A program made the position numbers and the translations under genes. A stretch of 64,000 nt of DNA from Cycas panzhihuaensis. Lineage: Eukaryota; Cycadophyta. Numbering within the stretch: position 1 is the first letter of the stretch; every line of letters starts with the position of its first letter. The notes below the pieces were generated by a model that was given only the letters and a program-made list of their open reading frames with translations, had not been told where the DNA came from and did not search any database. The stretch covers positions 34,789,741 to 34,853,740 of the forward strand of contig CM041465.1 in NCBI GenBank assembly GCA_023213395.1, read 5' to 3'. This document shows positions 47,480 to 59,417 of this stretch, piece by piece.

Positions 47480-49999
47480 GAAAGGCTTACCCTTCCCAGT
47501 AGGTTGGGTAAGTGCCCTTCGGAAGTCGTAACGACCCAGGCGTACAGGAATAGCCTTGGGAAAGAGAGGGACTTCTGGAGGAAGGGTCTCCGGAAGAGGG
47601 TCGGAAGGAGCGGGAGGACAAAAAGCTCCCGCTTCATGGCGGCTTGAGATCGCGTAAGGGCAAAAGTGGGAGTTGCTTCAAGCAACTGGATCACCTTCTT
47701 CCCCCTGTTCCAGGGTCGTGAAGGCGACGGGGTGCGACGGCTAGGAGAACGAGAAGAGGAAGAAGAATTCCTAGCACCCTTCCCTTTGTCGCGGGAAGGA
47801 CGGGGATCAGGCGATCTTCCTCGGTTACGGTTGTTCTTGGTTTGGGTATTGCGATCACGTTCCCCGTGCTTAGGGAACGGATCCTTATGAACTAGTTGAT
47901 CCAAATTAGGCCTTGAGGCCCATTTGGGAGAAGAATCGCATCGAGGGGCATCCTTTGGATGCTGGGCCCTACAACGAATAAATCGTGGAAGCAATCCCCA
48001 TGCATGGAGCACCACTTCTTCTCAAGCGGGGGGTCGGACCTCCTCGCTTAAGAGGACTGGGCATTTCCATTCCTGGGAAGAGGAGCTTGGGTAGTTTGTT
48101 GGACTTGCTTGTTTGATGTAGGAGATGAAGGATCTTGAAGCTTGAGCTCCTTCATCATACGCTCGAATGAGCGTATAGCTGATGTGAGAGGGTCTAAAGT
48201 CCTCTTGGTAGGATGAGAGGAAGACCACGTCAGCTGGGAAGGTTTGGTATCTTTGGTAGGGGGTGGTACCTCACGGCGTTGTGAGGGCTTAAGAGGTTTC
48301 TTGAGACCTGCTTGGATCTCAATAGCCTCCAGCGCCAGGCACTTGGCGATTGCGGAATCGCATGTGGTCGCCCCCATCTTGAGGACTTCCACGTGGACTT
48401 CGGGACGAAGCGCATTGACGAACAGGTCTCGCTTCAGCTCCTCGGGCAATGTTGCCTTAGTGGAGTGAAGCAAGTCGTGGAATCACCGCACAAAGTCACG
48501 ATTCATCTCATCGTGACCTTGTTTGAGCGAGAGAAGAGACTTTATTCCGCTCTCGAATGGATGAGCTACATCAAAATAGTTGATGAACTCATCCACCAAT
48601 TGCTGGAATGAATGGATGGAATTGGCGAGGCTAGAGAACCATTTGAGGGTGTCACCCTGCAAGGATCTCGGGAATAGTTTCATCAAAATATGGTCGTAAG
48701 CCCAGTAATCGATGCATGCCATAGAAAAACTACGGACATGCTCCGCCGGGTCTTACGACGAAGTTCCATCGAATCTAGGAACTTCAGGGGGATGAGGCGG
48801 CAAGTTGGTTCGCAACGCCTCAACCGAAAGAGGAGTTGACCTAAAGTCCATGAAGGGGCGTGCCCTTGCAGGCAAGTAGGATCAACGCATGTCAAGTAGG
48901 TAACGCACAAGGAGGCGGGTGGGGTGGAACACCCATCCCTCCTTGAGGAAGCGCCTCTTTGAAAGAGGCGTGGGTAGGTGCCTTGAACGAAGTTCCTGCC
49001 TCAAGGCACAACGGATGGGATTGCATTGGAAGAAGGGCAAGACGGATGTGGAACTGGGTTTTGCCCATATGGGCCACCTGTAGGTGGAGTAACCCCATAT
49101 GAGTGTAGCAGATCCACCCCATAAACGGGAAGACGGCTTCCTCTACCCTGCCCCCAAGGTTGAGAGGTATATCCTGGGGGAACGTAGAAGGAAGAACCAA
49201 CGTGCTGGGCTGGAAGATGCGTGGGAATGGATCCCATATGACTAGTGGTTGGAAAGTTAGTAGGGCCAATAGGCCTATTAGGGATTGTATGCACCACATT
49301 AGGAGATGGCACATTGGTTTGATTAGGAGTGGGTATGCTAACCCTCAATTGAGGGAAAGACACACCACGAGAAGATCCTAAGGCATTAGGACCTTGATGA
49401 GGGACAGGAGGTGCCACGCACGCCCCCACTGTAGGGAACGAGTGGGACGTACGTGTAGGCACGAAGGGATTTGTTGTCATAGGAAGGATGGACGAGGATG
49501 AGGCATGAGGTGGGGGAGCGGAAGAGGAAGAGGCCCCTCCACGAAGAACATCCTCAAACCACCTAGGACGCGGTTGCAAGCGTGTTGCGCGGCAACACTC
49601 ATTGAAAGCTTCAACTGCGTCGACAGGAGGAGTCCCAACACACTCGTAAGAGGTGATCGGAACCTCAAACAAGGTAGGATCCTCGGAACGTTCCTCATAA
49701 GAATTGCCAACTACGTGGCAACCCTCAAGAGGAGCGGGTCCTTCTATGGCGTGGGTAGAAGGATGAGCATCGAAAGAAAGGTGTTGGTCGTTTGGATAAT
49801 AAAGGGGGTCGTCACCCTCTTGGGTGGACCCGGGTATAACAGGAGGAAAGGCATGGGTTTCCATGGCTGAAGTATGGTAGGTCCAGTCGGAAGAGTATCC
49901 CTCCATAGTCGGATCAAAATCCGACGAAGCAAGAAGGCGATACTTAGGGTCCTCTAACAAAGGAGGTAGACCGCGCAAACGACGAGAGAAATGCCGCAT
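47480..49999 (-). pseudogene. gag: Gag of element H
   Basis: The minus-strand ATG at 49999 opens a 332-codon frame rich in Pro and Ser (MRHFSRRLRGLPPLLEDP). The retrotransposon gag core is at 48483-48722: LFPRSLQGDTLKWFSSLANS with IHSFQQLVDEFINYF. It continues after one TGA (TGG expected) with TLPEELKRDLFVNALRPEV and ALEAIEIQAGLKKP (48048-48473). An Arg/Ser-rich linker follows (SSSRSPSRRTPSPSRP). The start is inferred from position, about 150 bp inside the primer site. Confidence 0.75.
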
Positions 50000-50148
50000 G
50001 CAAGGTCGACCGACAATGTTAGGAAAGGAGAAAAAGTGCTAAAACACACGCGTTGGGGGGTGCCCAACGTGGAAATCGAGATAAGTATGAAAAGGATCAT
50101 ACAAGAGTAGCGAAACCAACCGAAGAGAGCGAAACTAGCTCCCTTTGG

Positions 50149-50167
50149 CAGGTCCAGATGGTCGCGA
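50149..50167 (-). other. Candidate primer-binding site of element H
   Basis: The minus strand reads TCGCGACCATCTGGACCTG right after the 5' LTR. It is not the initiator-Met type and loosely resembles the TGGCGAC...TGGGG sites of Tat-type elements. The tRNA is not settled. Confidence 0.4.
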
Positions 50168-52736
50168 TGGACGCTACTGCTACGGGATAACTACCTAACT
50201 GATAGGTGCAAGGGAGAGTGAGTGGTGGAATGGTAGAAGGTGGGACCTAAAAGGTGGGTAACCACCACGCAGGCGCCTGCGCCGGGAGCGAGTTCGGGAT
50301 CTGCAATGGAGTATGGCTACTATCGGGTGACCCTTCACCGCTTCGAATAAGGGGTGAAGGTGCGTAGGGCAAACCTGAGTTGACCTGGGGATAGGACCCT
50401 CCCACCCTTGGGTGGCCAGAAGGGGGGGAGAGAAGACCTAATGGAGATAGGCCAAGGGCACTCCTACACAACCTAACCGGGTACACGAGTGATGCTGGAA
50501 GCAAGGCACTTGTGCGGTCAAGGGGAGAAGAAGAAAGGTAGGGTAGAGAAGGACTCTAACAATCTTTCCTACGAATGATAAAGATGCATGAAACAAGACA
50601 AAAGAATCGCAAACAAGTACCAAACCAACTTTTCCCTTTAATCCTTCAATGTACTAATTACTACGAAAGAAATAAAAGGAAAAGAAAGGGGAGTGAAGGG
50701 GAACGAACGTGCACCTGGAGCGAAGGTGTGCGAGACGAAGTAACCTTCTCGAGGGGCGCCCAACCACTCCGCGCGATGTACTGGATGCGAGATAGGCAGC
50801 GGACGAAGAGGGGGGCTTCCTTACCTTCCCCGGAAAAATCAAATGCAATACCAAGAAAGAAAGGAAGCACCAACTAAGAAATGAAATAGCATGAAAACAT
50901 AACACATATGAAGGTGCTTACTGGTAGCTAGGCCCACGGGCGATGCACTCCACGCTTCCCAAGTACCTGCAAGCAATAGCGGTCTCTTTCTCTTCCCGAA
51001 GGAAGAGCACTAACATGCAACACAAAAACTCTAACAATATATGCCTAAATAACATAAACGATAATTTGAATATACATGCGTTAGTGCTAATCCAACAATG
51101 AAAGTATCAAAAGAAAGTGACCAAAGTGAAAGTAAATGGTTGGGTAAGCCTCGGAGTGGCTTACCTCCCGCAAATGATGCCCAAACCTCCCCCAAGAGCC
51201 ATAAGGCAGCGAGGGGAAAGTCAAGAACAAGAGCTGAAAAATGGCAGCAAAAAGGGGCAAAGAAAGGCCCAAGGGTACCCACGGCGAACCAGGATGCTAT
51301 GAGGAGCAAACTGGGTGACCCGGGGGAGAAAGGTGGAGCAAGAAACCAGCAGTTGGGACTTATGTGTGATGCCCAAACCCAAGCAAAGGCTCCAAATCAG
51401 CGCTGCAACTTGTGACAGCGCTGGTTTGGGCAACCAAAGGGAGCCTTCAAACCCTTGTTTGCAGGCCAAGGGCAGCACGGGGGCGAGAGGGAGGTTTTGG
51501 GGGGCTAAGAGCCGCCTAGGGAGCGTGGAAGGTGGTACGGAATCCACCCAGCTCCTCTCCAAAACCTATGCAACCCCTCCACGCTGCCTTGGACAAAGAA
51601 ACGCAGTAAGAAGCAAGCACAGGAGAGTGGTGTATGCCCCAAAAGGGAGGACAACCAACTCTCAAGCAACAAGTAAGAGCAAACAAGCTGAAGCATGAAT
51701 ATCACAAGAACACGAGCATGAACAAAGGATACCTGGAGAGAAGAGGCAAGGGATTTGCCTCAGCCAAAGGGCAGCAGAGAGGGACTGATAAATCAGCCCA
51801 GATCTGAAGTAGAGCGAGTTTGAGGTCTGCTGCAGAGGTGTGACGAAACACTGCACTTGGGGCGCTCAGGCTGCCTGGGCGAAGATCGGTGGGAACCACT
51901 TCAAGGGGCCCTCTCAAGGCGTTTGAGGGGGAGAATGTCTCACCACGCCAAAGGAGAGTTGGCGTCAGTATGAAGGGTGCAAGTCCGATTGATGCGCAAG
52001 AACAAGAGAGAAGCAGAGCAGGAGAGTGTTTCCTTGAGAGCAATTCCAAAAGTGAGCAAAAAGATCCTTGAAAATGAGCCAAAAAGGGCTTAAGTACTCA
52101 AGCAAAACCCTAAAGACTGCGATTAGGGGCGTGTTGGAAGAGAAATAAAGTCACGAGCCACGTGGCGGTTCAATAAATGTGAAATTGCCACGCGGATTTT
52201 TAAAACAACTCGAGGCAGTCGTCGGCCGAATATTGGCATCGCTGAATATTCGGTGATGCCGAAAAATCTGGTGGTACGCACCTAGAGCTGAAAATGGGGC
52301 CCACCAACCAGTCCAGGTTGGGGGCAGACGACAGAAAAGGCTAACATAACGCTAAAACACCTACCCGGGAGCAAACAAGCCGACAAAATGGGTCCAAAGG
52401 AGCAAAAATAGGGCTCGAGTGGGGTGGCAAGTTGACCAAACGATGATGAGTCATCACATGGGCGAAGGTGGCGCAAACCTAATGGATCCTGGAGTGAGGA
52501 GGGCAGATGCGGGAAGTAATACGGTCACCAGGGTGCCACACTCGCTGGGAGTGTGCCCCTGCTATAGTCGTCATAGGCTAGCATAGGTGTGGACGACTAC
52601 AAGGCCGCCCATAAAGTCATACACATGCAGATACGCAAGCAAACATCCAGTAAAAGAAAGCGATGATAATGCGAGAGACATACCTGCACTTACCTGAGTC
52701 GGTGATTCCGTATCCATTCCCGGAAGCTGGGAAACA
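50168..52736 (-). repeat. 5' LTR of element H
   Basis: Partner of 38612-41193, about 2569 bp, TGGACGC to GGGAAACA on the plus strand. Confidence 0.85.
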
Positions 52737-53789
52737 GTCACCATATGGGAAGTTAAAACTTCTCATATGACCATGTTTAACATAAAGAACAAAAAAGGTT
52801 ATTATTGAGAAGTGATCTTTATTTTTATAAATAACTTCTCTATGACTTAGAAAATAGACTAGCACTTTATGATGCTACATGGTCGAGGGCTAACTAATAA
52901 AGGGGGGTAATGTGTAACTTAAAAAAAAAAAAAAAGATAATTTAATATATCACCAACATTATAAAATAATATAAATATATTTTAGCCTAAATTTGCATTG
53001 GCAAATTTTTGTTTGCATGGATATATTGTGTTATAATTCCTATTCTTGACCAATTAAATTTGAATCAATTCATATTCCCCACTACAATGACTTGAAATAT
53101 TCCTTAAGTCACTCATTTGTTATATCTAAGGATGTATCACAAATGAAGAATTTCCCCCAGCTTGAATGCATTGTGGAGGCACTATATTATCTGAGATCAC
53201 TTGCTAATTCTTCAAACCTCCATAAAATTAATGGAAATTGTTAAGTATTTTTTAACAAAGACAATTGTGAAGGTCATTAAGAAGCCTAGGGATGTGTGAC
53301 CATCACCCAAAGCCTACCCCAAAGCATCCTATAGCTCTCAACATATTCAAGACACTTAGTATGCCTTACCATGTGGAAGAAAATACATTACATTTTATAG
53401 TGATAGTGGGCCGATATTTACCATTAAAATAAATGATCTTTCATTTGGCTTTTCTATCTCATAAGGCTACCTTGAGACCTAAAATCTCTTCACTTTCCTT
53501 CATATCTACTAATGCCCATCTACACTCCTTTAAGTTTGTTAATTATTACAAATTTATAGATTTTATATGGATACCCATTTACTTTCTTCTAATGCATTAT
53601 ATTATCCTTTTATATCCCTGAAATGAATATAAAACCATCATGTATGGTTGAATTTAAAACACTAGATGTAACATCATTGTATTTTATTTCTACATTAAGA
53701 TCAACATATACTTCTAAGTGTGCATTGTATCACTCATTAAAATGTAATGAGTGTTAAAAAGGTACAAATAGACTAAAACAAGATGTTAC
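52737..53789 (-). pseudogene. gag: Element C gag end and unassigned sequence
   Basis: Directly right of H the minus strand reads YVKHGHMRSFNFPYGD, a probable remnant of the gag zinc knuckle (C..C.K.GHMR..C), with HREVIYKNKDHFS just before it. Across H the next sequence is the protease of C, the order expected in copia. Most of the rest up to G shows no known domain. A 15-base A run at 52921-52935 follows AAAGGGGGGTAATGTGTAAC, which I could not assign. Confidence 0.45.
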
Positions 53790-54187
53790 TGGTAGGATAC
53801 CACTCCTTAATGATCATTGCACACCAATATAATAAGCAAATAACTCCAAAAGAGCACTTATATTGCAATACCCTTCGAGGGGGCAACCTCCCAATTACAT
53901 GCAAATAACAATGATATTCAAGATATCCTACTCTAAGGATTACACAAATATATATATGTCTCTATGCTTACTACTCAACCGCCTCCTTATGCATGTGGGA
54001 TATTACATGAATATATATAGTGCTCAATGACCACTACACAACCTTCTACTTATGCATGTGGGATATTAAGAAAAGGGAAGAAGTAGAAGAAATAAAGATA
54101 TAAGAGAGAGAAGAAGTACAAGATATAAGAGAATATAAGAGAAGGTAAGTTAGGGGTTGGATCCCTAACAAAGTCCCCTTAAAAAGC
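53790..54187 (-). repeat. 3' LTR and polypurine tract of element G
   Basis: LTR 53790-54170. The adjoining AAGTCCCCTTAAAAAGC gives the minus-strand tract TTTTTAAGGGGACTT. A 20-bp block CTTATGCATGTGGGATATTA occurs twice inside the LTR. Confidence 0.9.
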
Positions 54188-54234
54188 TTTGCCCTCAAAG
54201 CTTGGTGATCTCGTGGTGCTCTAGGACAAATTGT

Positions 54235-55560
54235 TCATTCTCGAGTTGCATCTTCTCGCGGAAGTTGTTTCCATTTGATGAGATACTTAATGATTTGTCT
54301 GGATCGTAGATGTCGAATTCTTCGGTCGATGATACATTCTAGAATGAGTTGAAGTTGCCCCTCCTCATTTAATATAGGTAATTCTGTTTGAACTTGTACT
54401 TGTTGCCCAATTACCTTCTTGAGACATGAAACATGAAAGACATTATGGATCCTTGATAGTGGTGGTAAGTCCAAGGCATATACAACTTCACCAATCTTCT
54501 TGAGAATTTTGTAAGGCCCATAAAATCGAGGTTGTAACTTATGTTTCCCATTCCGTTTGAGAGATTCCTCGCTTATACTGATTTACAACCTTAAGTATAC
54601 CCAATCACCTGGTTGAAATGCTCGTTCACTTCGCCCTTTATCTGCCTGTTGTTTCATCTGATTTCATGCAAGGTTCAAATTTTCCTTGAGTAGCTTAAGA
54701 ATATGTGTTGTTTGTTGGATGTGGTCTTCGACTGATTGAACCTTAGAACTGATTATGGCATAGTTTTTAAGTGTGGGTGGTTCATAGCCATATAATGCTT
54801 GGAGCAGGTCATTCTGTTGATGCATGATAGGTGTATTATACCACCATTCTCGCTAAAGGAAGCCAATGATGCCATCGCCTGCTTATCTGAAGCATAACAC
54901 CGAAGGTATCCTTCAAGGCACTTATTAACCACCTCGGTTTGTCCATCTGTTTATGGATGGTAGGCTGAGCTCATTGTCAGTTTAGTACCAAGTAGATGGA
55001 AGAGTTCTGTCCAGAAGTTACTGGTAAACTTGGGATCCCGATCACTGACTATACATTTGGGCATCTTAGTGCAACTCGTGTATATCCTGTACAAAGACCT
55101 CAGCAATTTGCTTTGCCTTATATGTGGCCTGAATGCCACAGAAATGAGCATATTTAGTTAGCCTATCAACAACCACCAGTATAGCATCTTTTCCTTCTGA
55201 CTTGGGCAGACCCACGATGAAGTCCATAGAAATTTCTTCCCATCGTTGATTTGGTATGGGAAGGGGTTGCAGCAATCCTGGAGACTTGACTGTTTCTGTC
55301 TTATGTCGTTGACAAACTTCACATGAGGAAACATATCTCTTTACATCTCCTTTTTGTCCCTTCCAAAAGAAAGACTGTTTTAAGCGGTGGTATGTTCGTA
55401 GGAACCCCGAGTGACTTCTTTGTTGGAAAGGCATGTGCATCATGTAAAATTTGCTCCTTAAGGCTAGAGTGAGGGCATATATATATTCGATTCTTATACC
55501 AGAGAATATTTGAAGACCATGTATAATGGGTTGAATGCCCTACTCCAGCTTGAAGGTCTT
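54235..55560 (-). pseudogene. pol: Element G integrase with C-terminal chromodomain
   Basis: On the minus strand: YVSSCEVCQRHKTETVKSPG (zinc-binding end), RWEEISMDFIVGLPKSEGKD (first Asp), [12 protein letters not shown], then [19 protein letters not shown] (second Asp; 54951-55151). After stops, the tail reads RIHNVFHVSCLKKVIGQQ, then the chromodomain LECIIDRRIRHLRSRQIIKY and LIKWKQLPREDATRE (54235-54474). Chromodomains of this type steer insertion towards marked chromatin. The final Trp of ATWE is Arg here. Confidence 0.85.
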
Positions 55561-56040
55561 GAATGATCTGCTTTGTAAAGGAGTCCTCATCCCATTCTTG
55601 CTTGGCGACTGCTATCCAAGAGGGATTGATCGTTGTGATAGAATATAGTGTAGTCTTCTTCCTTACGAGATAAAGCATCGTGACTATATTATCCTTGCCT
55701 TTTTTATATATTATTTCAAAGTCAAAAGCTTGCATTTTGGTGACCCATTTTTGTTGTTCCTCAGATGATGTCCTTTGAGATAGGAAATATTTCAAGCTAT
55801 CATGGTGCATTTTAATTTGGAAATGTGTTCCCAATAAATATTGTCGCCATTTCCTAACTGCGTGAAGAATTGCTAACATCTCCTTCTCATAGGTGGACTT
55901 GACTTGTTCTTTGAGTGTAAGTCGACGACTTTCAAAAGCCAAAGGTTTTCCTTCTTGCATTAAGACTGCTCCAATGCCTTACCCCGATGCATCACATTCA
56001 ATGGTGAAGGTCTTTGTAAAGTCTGGTGTTAAGGATCGGT
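55561..56040 (-). pseudogene. pol: Element G RNase H
   Basis: The minus strand reads ECDASG with one stop at about 55985 (catalytic Asp), then MQEGKPLAFESRRLTLKEQ, STYEKEMLAILHAVRKWRQY (catalytic Glu) and LLGTHFQIKMHHDSLKYFLS (DHDSLKY usual). WVTKMQAFDFEIIYKKGKDN follows. The order and spacing are those of gypsy RNase H. Confidence 0.85.
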
Positions 56041-56067
56041 GTGGTAGTTAAAGCCGACTTTAGGTGT

Positions 56068-57030
56068 TCAAATGCTTGAGGCCTTATCATTCCAATGAAA
56101 AGAATCCTTTTTTAACAAATTGATTAAAGGGGAAGCAATCCTTGCATAACCTTGAACAAACTTTCGATAATATCCTGTGATTCCTAAGAATCCACGAAGG
56201 CCCTTGATGTTTTTAGGTTTAGGCCAATTTGTGATAACTGCTATTTTCTTAGGATTCACCTTGACTCCTTCTTGAGAGATGATATGGCCCAAATATTCTA
56301 TTTCTATTTGCCCAAATTGACATTTTGATCTTTTTGCATAAAGCTGGTTATCTGCAAGCACCTGTAATGCCTTATCAACATCTTTGAAGATGGTCTTCCC
56401 ACGTCTGTTGAAGATCAAAATGTCATCAAAAAAGACTAATATGAACTTCCTTAAGTAAGGTCGAAAGATTTTATTCATGAGTCCTTGAAAGGTGGATGGA
56501 GCATTAGTCAAGCCAAATGGCATGACTAAAAATTCATAGTGACCTTCATGTGTACGAAATGCAGTTTTATGAACATCCTCTGCTTTGATCCTGATTTGAT
56601 GGTATCCTGACCGTAAGTCCAATGATGTGAAGAACATTGCTCCATGGAGTTCATCCAAGAGTTCATCAATGACGGTATAGGAAATTTATCCTTGATGGTT
56701 ATCTTATTAAGCTCGCAGAGTCTACACACATGCGAAATGAGCCATCCTTTTTCTTACTAAAATCAGGAGCGGAAAAAGTGCTTTTACTTTCCTAATAATA
56801 CCAAAGATTAAGGAGTTCTTGAACTAGTCGTTCAATTTCATTCTTTTCTTTGGTAGGGATCCAGATGGTCGAATACAAGGAGGATTACTTCCAACTACCA
56901 GGTCAATGCTATGATCTTGGTCACGTACTGAGGGAAGACCTTGAGGAATATCTTGAAAGACCTGGTTATGGCGGTGAAGTACCAATTTTAAGTCATTTGG
57001 TTTACCATCATCTTGGAGAATGTCCCACAT
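56068..57030 (-). pseudogene. pol: Element G reverse transcriptase
   Basis: The lead-in GLPSVRDQDHSIDLVVGSNP is at 56824-57030. The RT core at 56068-56658 is open for 196 codons: [20 protein letters not shown] (first Asp), [32 protein letters not shown] (active-site DD intact), [16 protein letters not shown] and [20 protein letters not shown] frameshift near 56640 separates [19 protein letters not shown] from the rest. Apart from breaks the residues are near consensus. Confidence 0.9.
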
Positions 57031-57149
57031 TGGAAGTTCTTGACCTTCTAGAGCATAACATTTGGCAATGATTCATGTACCACCCTTTTTAATAAGCCTC
57101 TCCATACGGTGTGAGCTGATGATTTGGGTCGGTGGAGGAATGATCCCAT

Positions 57150-57534
57150 TCAATTGATAGTCAATTCCTTGATAAATCGGATGAAGAGCTCTTGCATATT
57201 TAGTTGAATGGTCCCTAGTGGTTTGAGCCATTGTACCTCTAATACAACATCAACTCCTCCAACAGGAATGGCATACATGTATGGAGAGGTGATAGTCACC
57301 CATTTGCAACTTGATATTGTGACATTTTCCCCCACAAGCGAGTGTCCCTCCATTAGCGACCATAACCTGAAAATTTTTGACAGGATATGGAAAACAGTTG
57401 AGTTCTTCAGCAAGTTTCCGATTAATGAAATTATGGGTGCTCCCAGAATCTATGAGGACAACCACCTTCCTTTTCTTAATGTACCCAATAAGTTTGAGTG
57501 TCTGAGGGGCTGCAATTCCAGCTAGGGCATGCAC
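57150..57534 (-). pseudogene. pol: Element G aspartic protease
   Basis: The minus strand reads KLIGYIKKRKVVVLIDSGST then HNFINRKLAEELNC: the catalytic DSG is intact. KCHNIKLQMGDYHLSIHVC and, in a shifted frame, VGGVDVVLEVQWLKPLGTI follow, corresponding to the VLGxxWLxxLG end. One frameshift near 57260. Confidence 0.9.
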
Positions 57535-57649
57535 AGATATAGTAGCAGTATCTTCTTCTTCCTCCTCAGGTGGGTCACAATCATTATTTTCTGGCTCTAA
57601 TGAGGCTTCTTCTACCGGTTCCCCATCTTAAACATCCTCAATTATAAAT

Positions 57650-58530
57650 AAGCGTCGTTCAGGACACTTATGGTCTTTATTCCACTTTTGGTTACAACGA
57701 AAACATAACCCTTTCAATCATTTCTCATCCATCTCTTGGGAAGTCATTCGTCGTACACCAGGAACCTAAAGTTGTGGTCACTCGAAATGTTCTTTGGGGG
57801 GGTCGAGATGCCTTATTTTTTGCTTCAATGTGTCGAGCAAAATTAATATCTGTAGAGATGTTATCAGGTTTTAAGAGTCGCAACTCATGTCTGATGTCAT
57901 CTCGTAACCCACCAATGTATAGCTCAAGTAATTTATCCTGACAAAGACCGTCAACCCTTGTGGAGAGACGTTGGTATTCTGCTGTATAAGCAGGTCCCCT
58001 CTGTCTAACTTTAGCTAACTAGTTAAAGTGGTCACGATCCAGTCTTGTCATATTGAGCTATAAGATCCTTGACAAAACCCTCCCATTGATAACTAAGCCC
58101 ACCAATTGTTTTCATGACCCATTGGTACCATTGGTAGGGTTCAGTTTCCATGTGTAAAGAAGCAAGAGGGATCTTCTTATCTGCTGGAACTTGATGAAGA
58201 GAAAAGTATTGTTCCATTTGAGTGATCCACATGCGTACATCTGTGCCATTGAACTTCTTGATTTCTACCTTAGGAAGGAAGTTTGGACGAAAGCACCTAC
58301 CATCATTACCTTCATCTTCTTTAGAAGTGACCCCCACCTATGTGAGTAGTATCATCAAGATCACTCTTTTCTTCCTTAAGAGGTTTCATGGATGTGAGCT
58401 CTAGCATTCTCGCTTCAAATTTTTCATTGAAGTCATTCTGGATTTGTAATATATCTTCTCGAAGTTGTGAAACAGCATCATTGAGATCTTGGGTCCAACT
58501 TAGGTTCATCTTAGGGCCATTAGTCCACAA
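57650..58530 (-). pseudogene. gag: Element G gag
   Basis: The minus strand from 58530 reads DLNDAVSQLREDILQIQNDF (coiled coil). After a frameshift near 58325 it reads LPKVEIKKFNGTDVRMWITQ, MEQYFSLHQVPADKKIPLAS and WEGFVKDLIAQYD, the gag core. A CCHC knuckle CFRCNQKWNKDHKC lies at about 57665-57715. The region between (57730-58030) is frame-shifted but reads LYIGGLRDDIRHELR. Confidence 0.85.
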
Positions 58531-59400
58531 GACCTAAGTTGGAATCTTGGTTGGTAAATGTATTGAAAAGGATTTGGGGTGTCTATAGACCGTTATCCCC
58601 AATATGGATTTTTTTTTTTTTTTTAGCTTTTTCTTTTTGCTTTTTGCTTTTTGCTTTTTGCTTTTTGCTTTTGCTTTTTGCTTTTTGGGCCTTTGGTTGG
58701 TGACAGACTATGTGCGCAAGACCGGCGATGTGATGGCTAGAGACACTCGATTTAACAAATAGATGATGGTGACTCATCGACTAAGTGCGCACAACCCACT
58801 AATAGGTGACCGGGTACACTAGGTATGGGCTTGTCTGGTTTGTAGGCCCTCCGATATACTTATCCTAGACGTAAATAGTATCAACTTACAGAGGCAAACG
58901 CTCTACTCTGTAGTTGTACTACCTCGTCTCTAGGAGTGCGAGGAGAGTAACTTCCCGGGGCTAACCGCTTACCGGTGCACTACAAATTGCAGACGGTCAA
59001 TAGGTTTCCTATGGTTACCTATACTAGGAAGGCCTATCTAGGGGGTCCTCCTATATACCCGCAGTGCGTGGAGGCACAATTAGTGGCAGGAGTTACATCT
59101 AAGGCTTGATTCGAGTGTGATCTCCGGTCCTTCACGCAAGGGACGGAAAAGCCATAATGCGCTTAGCCCAAAGCAGCGGATCCTCGTGATATTTATAGAC
59201 CCAAGACACGGGGTCTCTATCTAAATGCAAAGAGAACCGCTCGGTGGCGGTGTTAGGGTAGCCCGTTGCGAGTGTTATCTACCCCAAAAAGTAAAGTAAC
59301 TAAATGGAAATCAAATGAGAATAGGTACTAATGAGAGAGAAAAAAATGATGGAAAAATTGATTATTTAGTACCTTGACTCTCCCACAAGGAATGGATCGA
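58531..59400 (-). other. Leader of element G with a 7-bp microsatellite
   Basis: About 0.9 kb between primer site and gag. It holds a T run at 58609-58624 and about eight TTTTTGC units at 58633-58687. The rest, GC-richer, shows no coding signal. Confidence 0.6.
58609..58687. repeat. Poly-T and (TTTTTGC)n microsatellite
   Basis: Directly visible. On the minus strand it would encode Lys-rich KAKSKKQ repeats if translated, but it lies in the untranslated leader. Confidence 0.85.
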
Positions 59401-59415
59401 CCGCTCACGATACCA
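59401..59415 (-). other. Primer-binding site of element G
   Basis: The minus strand reads TGGTATCGTGAGCGG two bases inside the 5' LTR. It shares TGGTATC with the initiator-Met site, then diverges. Confidence 0.6.
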
Positions 59416-59417
59416 CT

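Larger units (their letters stand above)
38612..52736 (-). mobile_element. Large Tat-like Ty3/gypsy element H with internal pol deletion
   Basis: LTRs of about 2.58 kb (38612-41193 and 50168-52736) are flanked by the perfect 5-bp duplication GTCAC (38607-38611 and 52737-52741). On the minus strand the order is primer site, gag, protease, RT start fused to integrase end, an antisense frame, an RNase H-like domain, polypurine tract, LTR. The very long LTRs, the extra RNase H and the antisense frame suit the Tat/Ogre group of plant gypsy elements. It cannot be autonomous without RT. It is much richer in G+C than its surroundings. Confidence 0.85.

Noticed and set aside
50247-52865. Same set of open frames in the other H LTR
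   Set aside because: Repeat of the first LTR; indels shift the frames, so there is no protein-level conservation.
58583-58777. Lys-rich minus-strand frame (KAKSKKQ repeats)
   Set aside because: Product of the TTTTTGC microsatellite in the untranslated leader of G.
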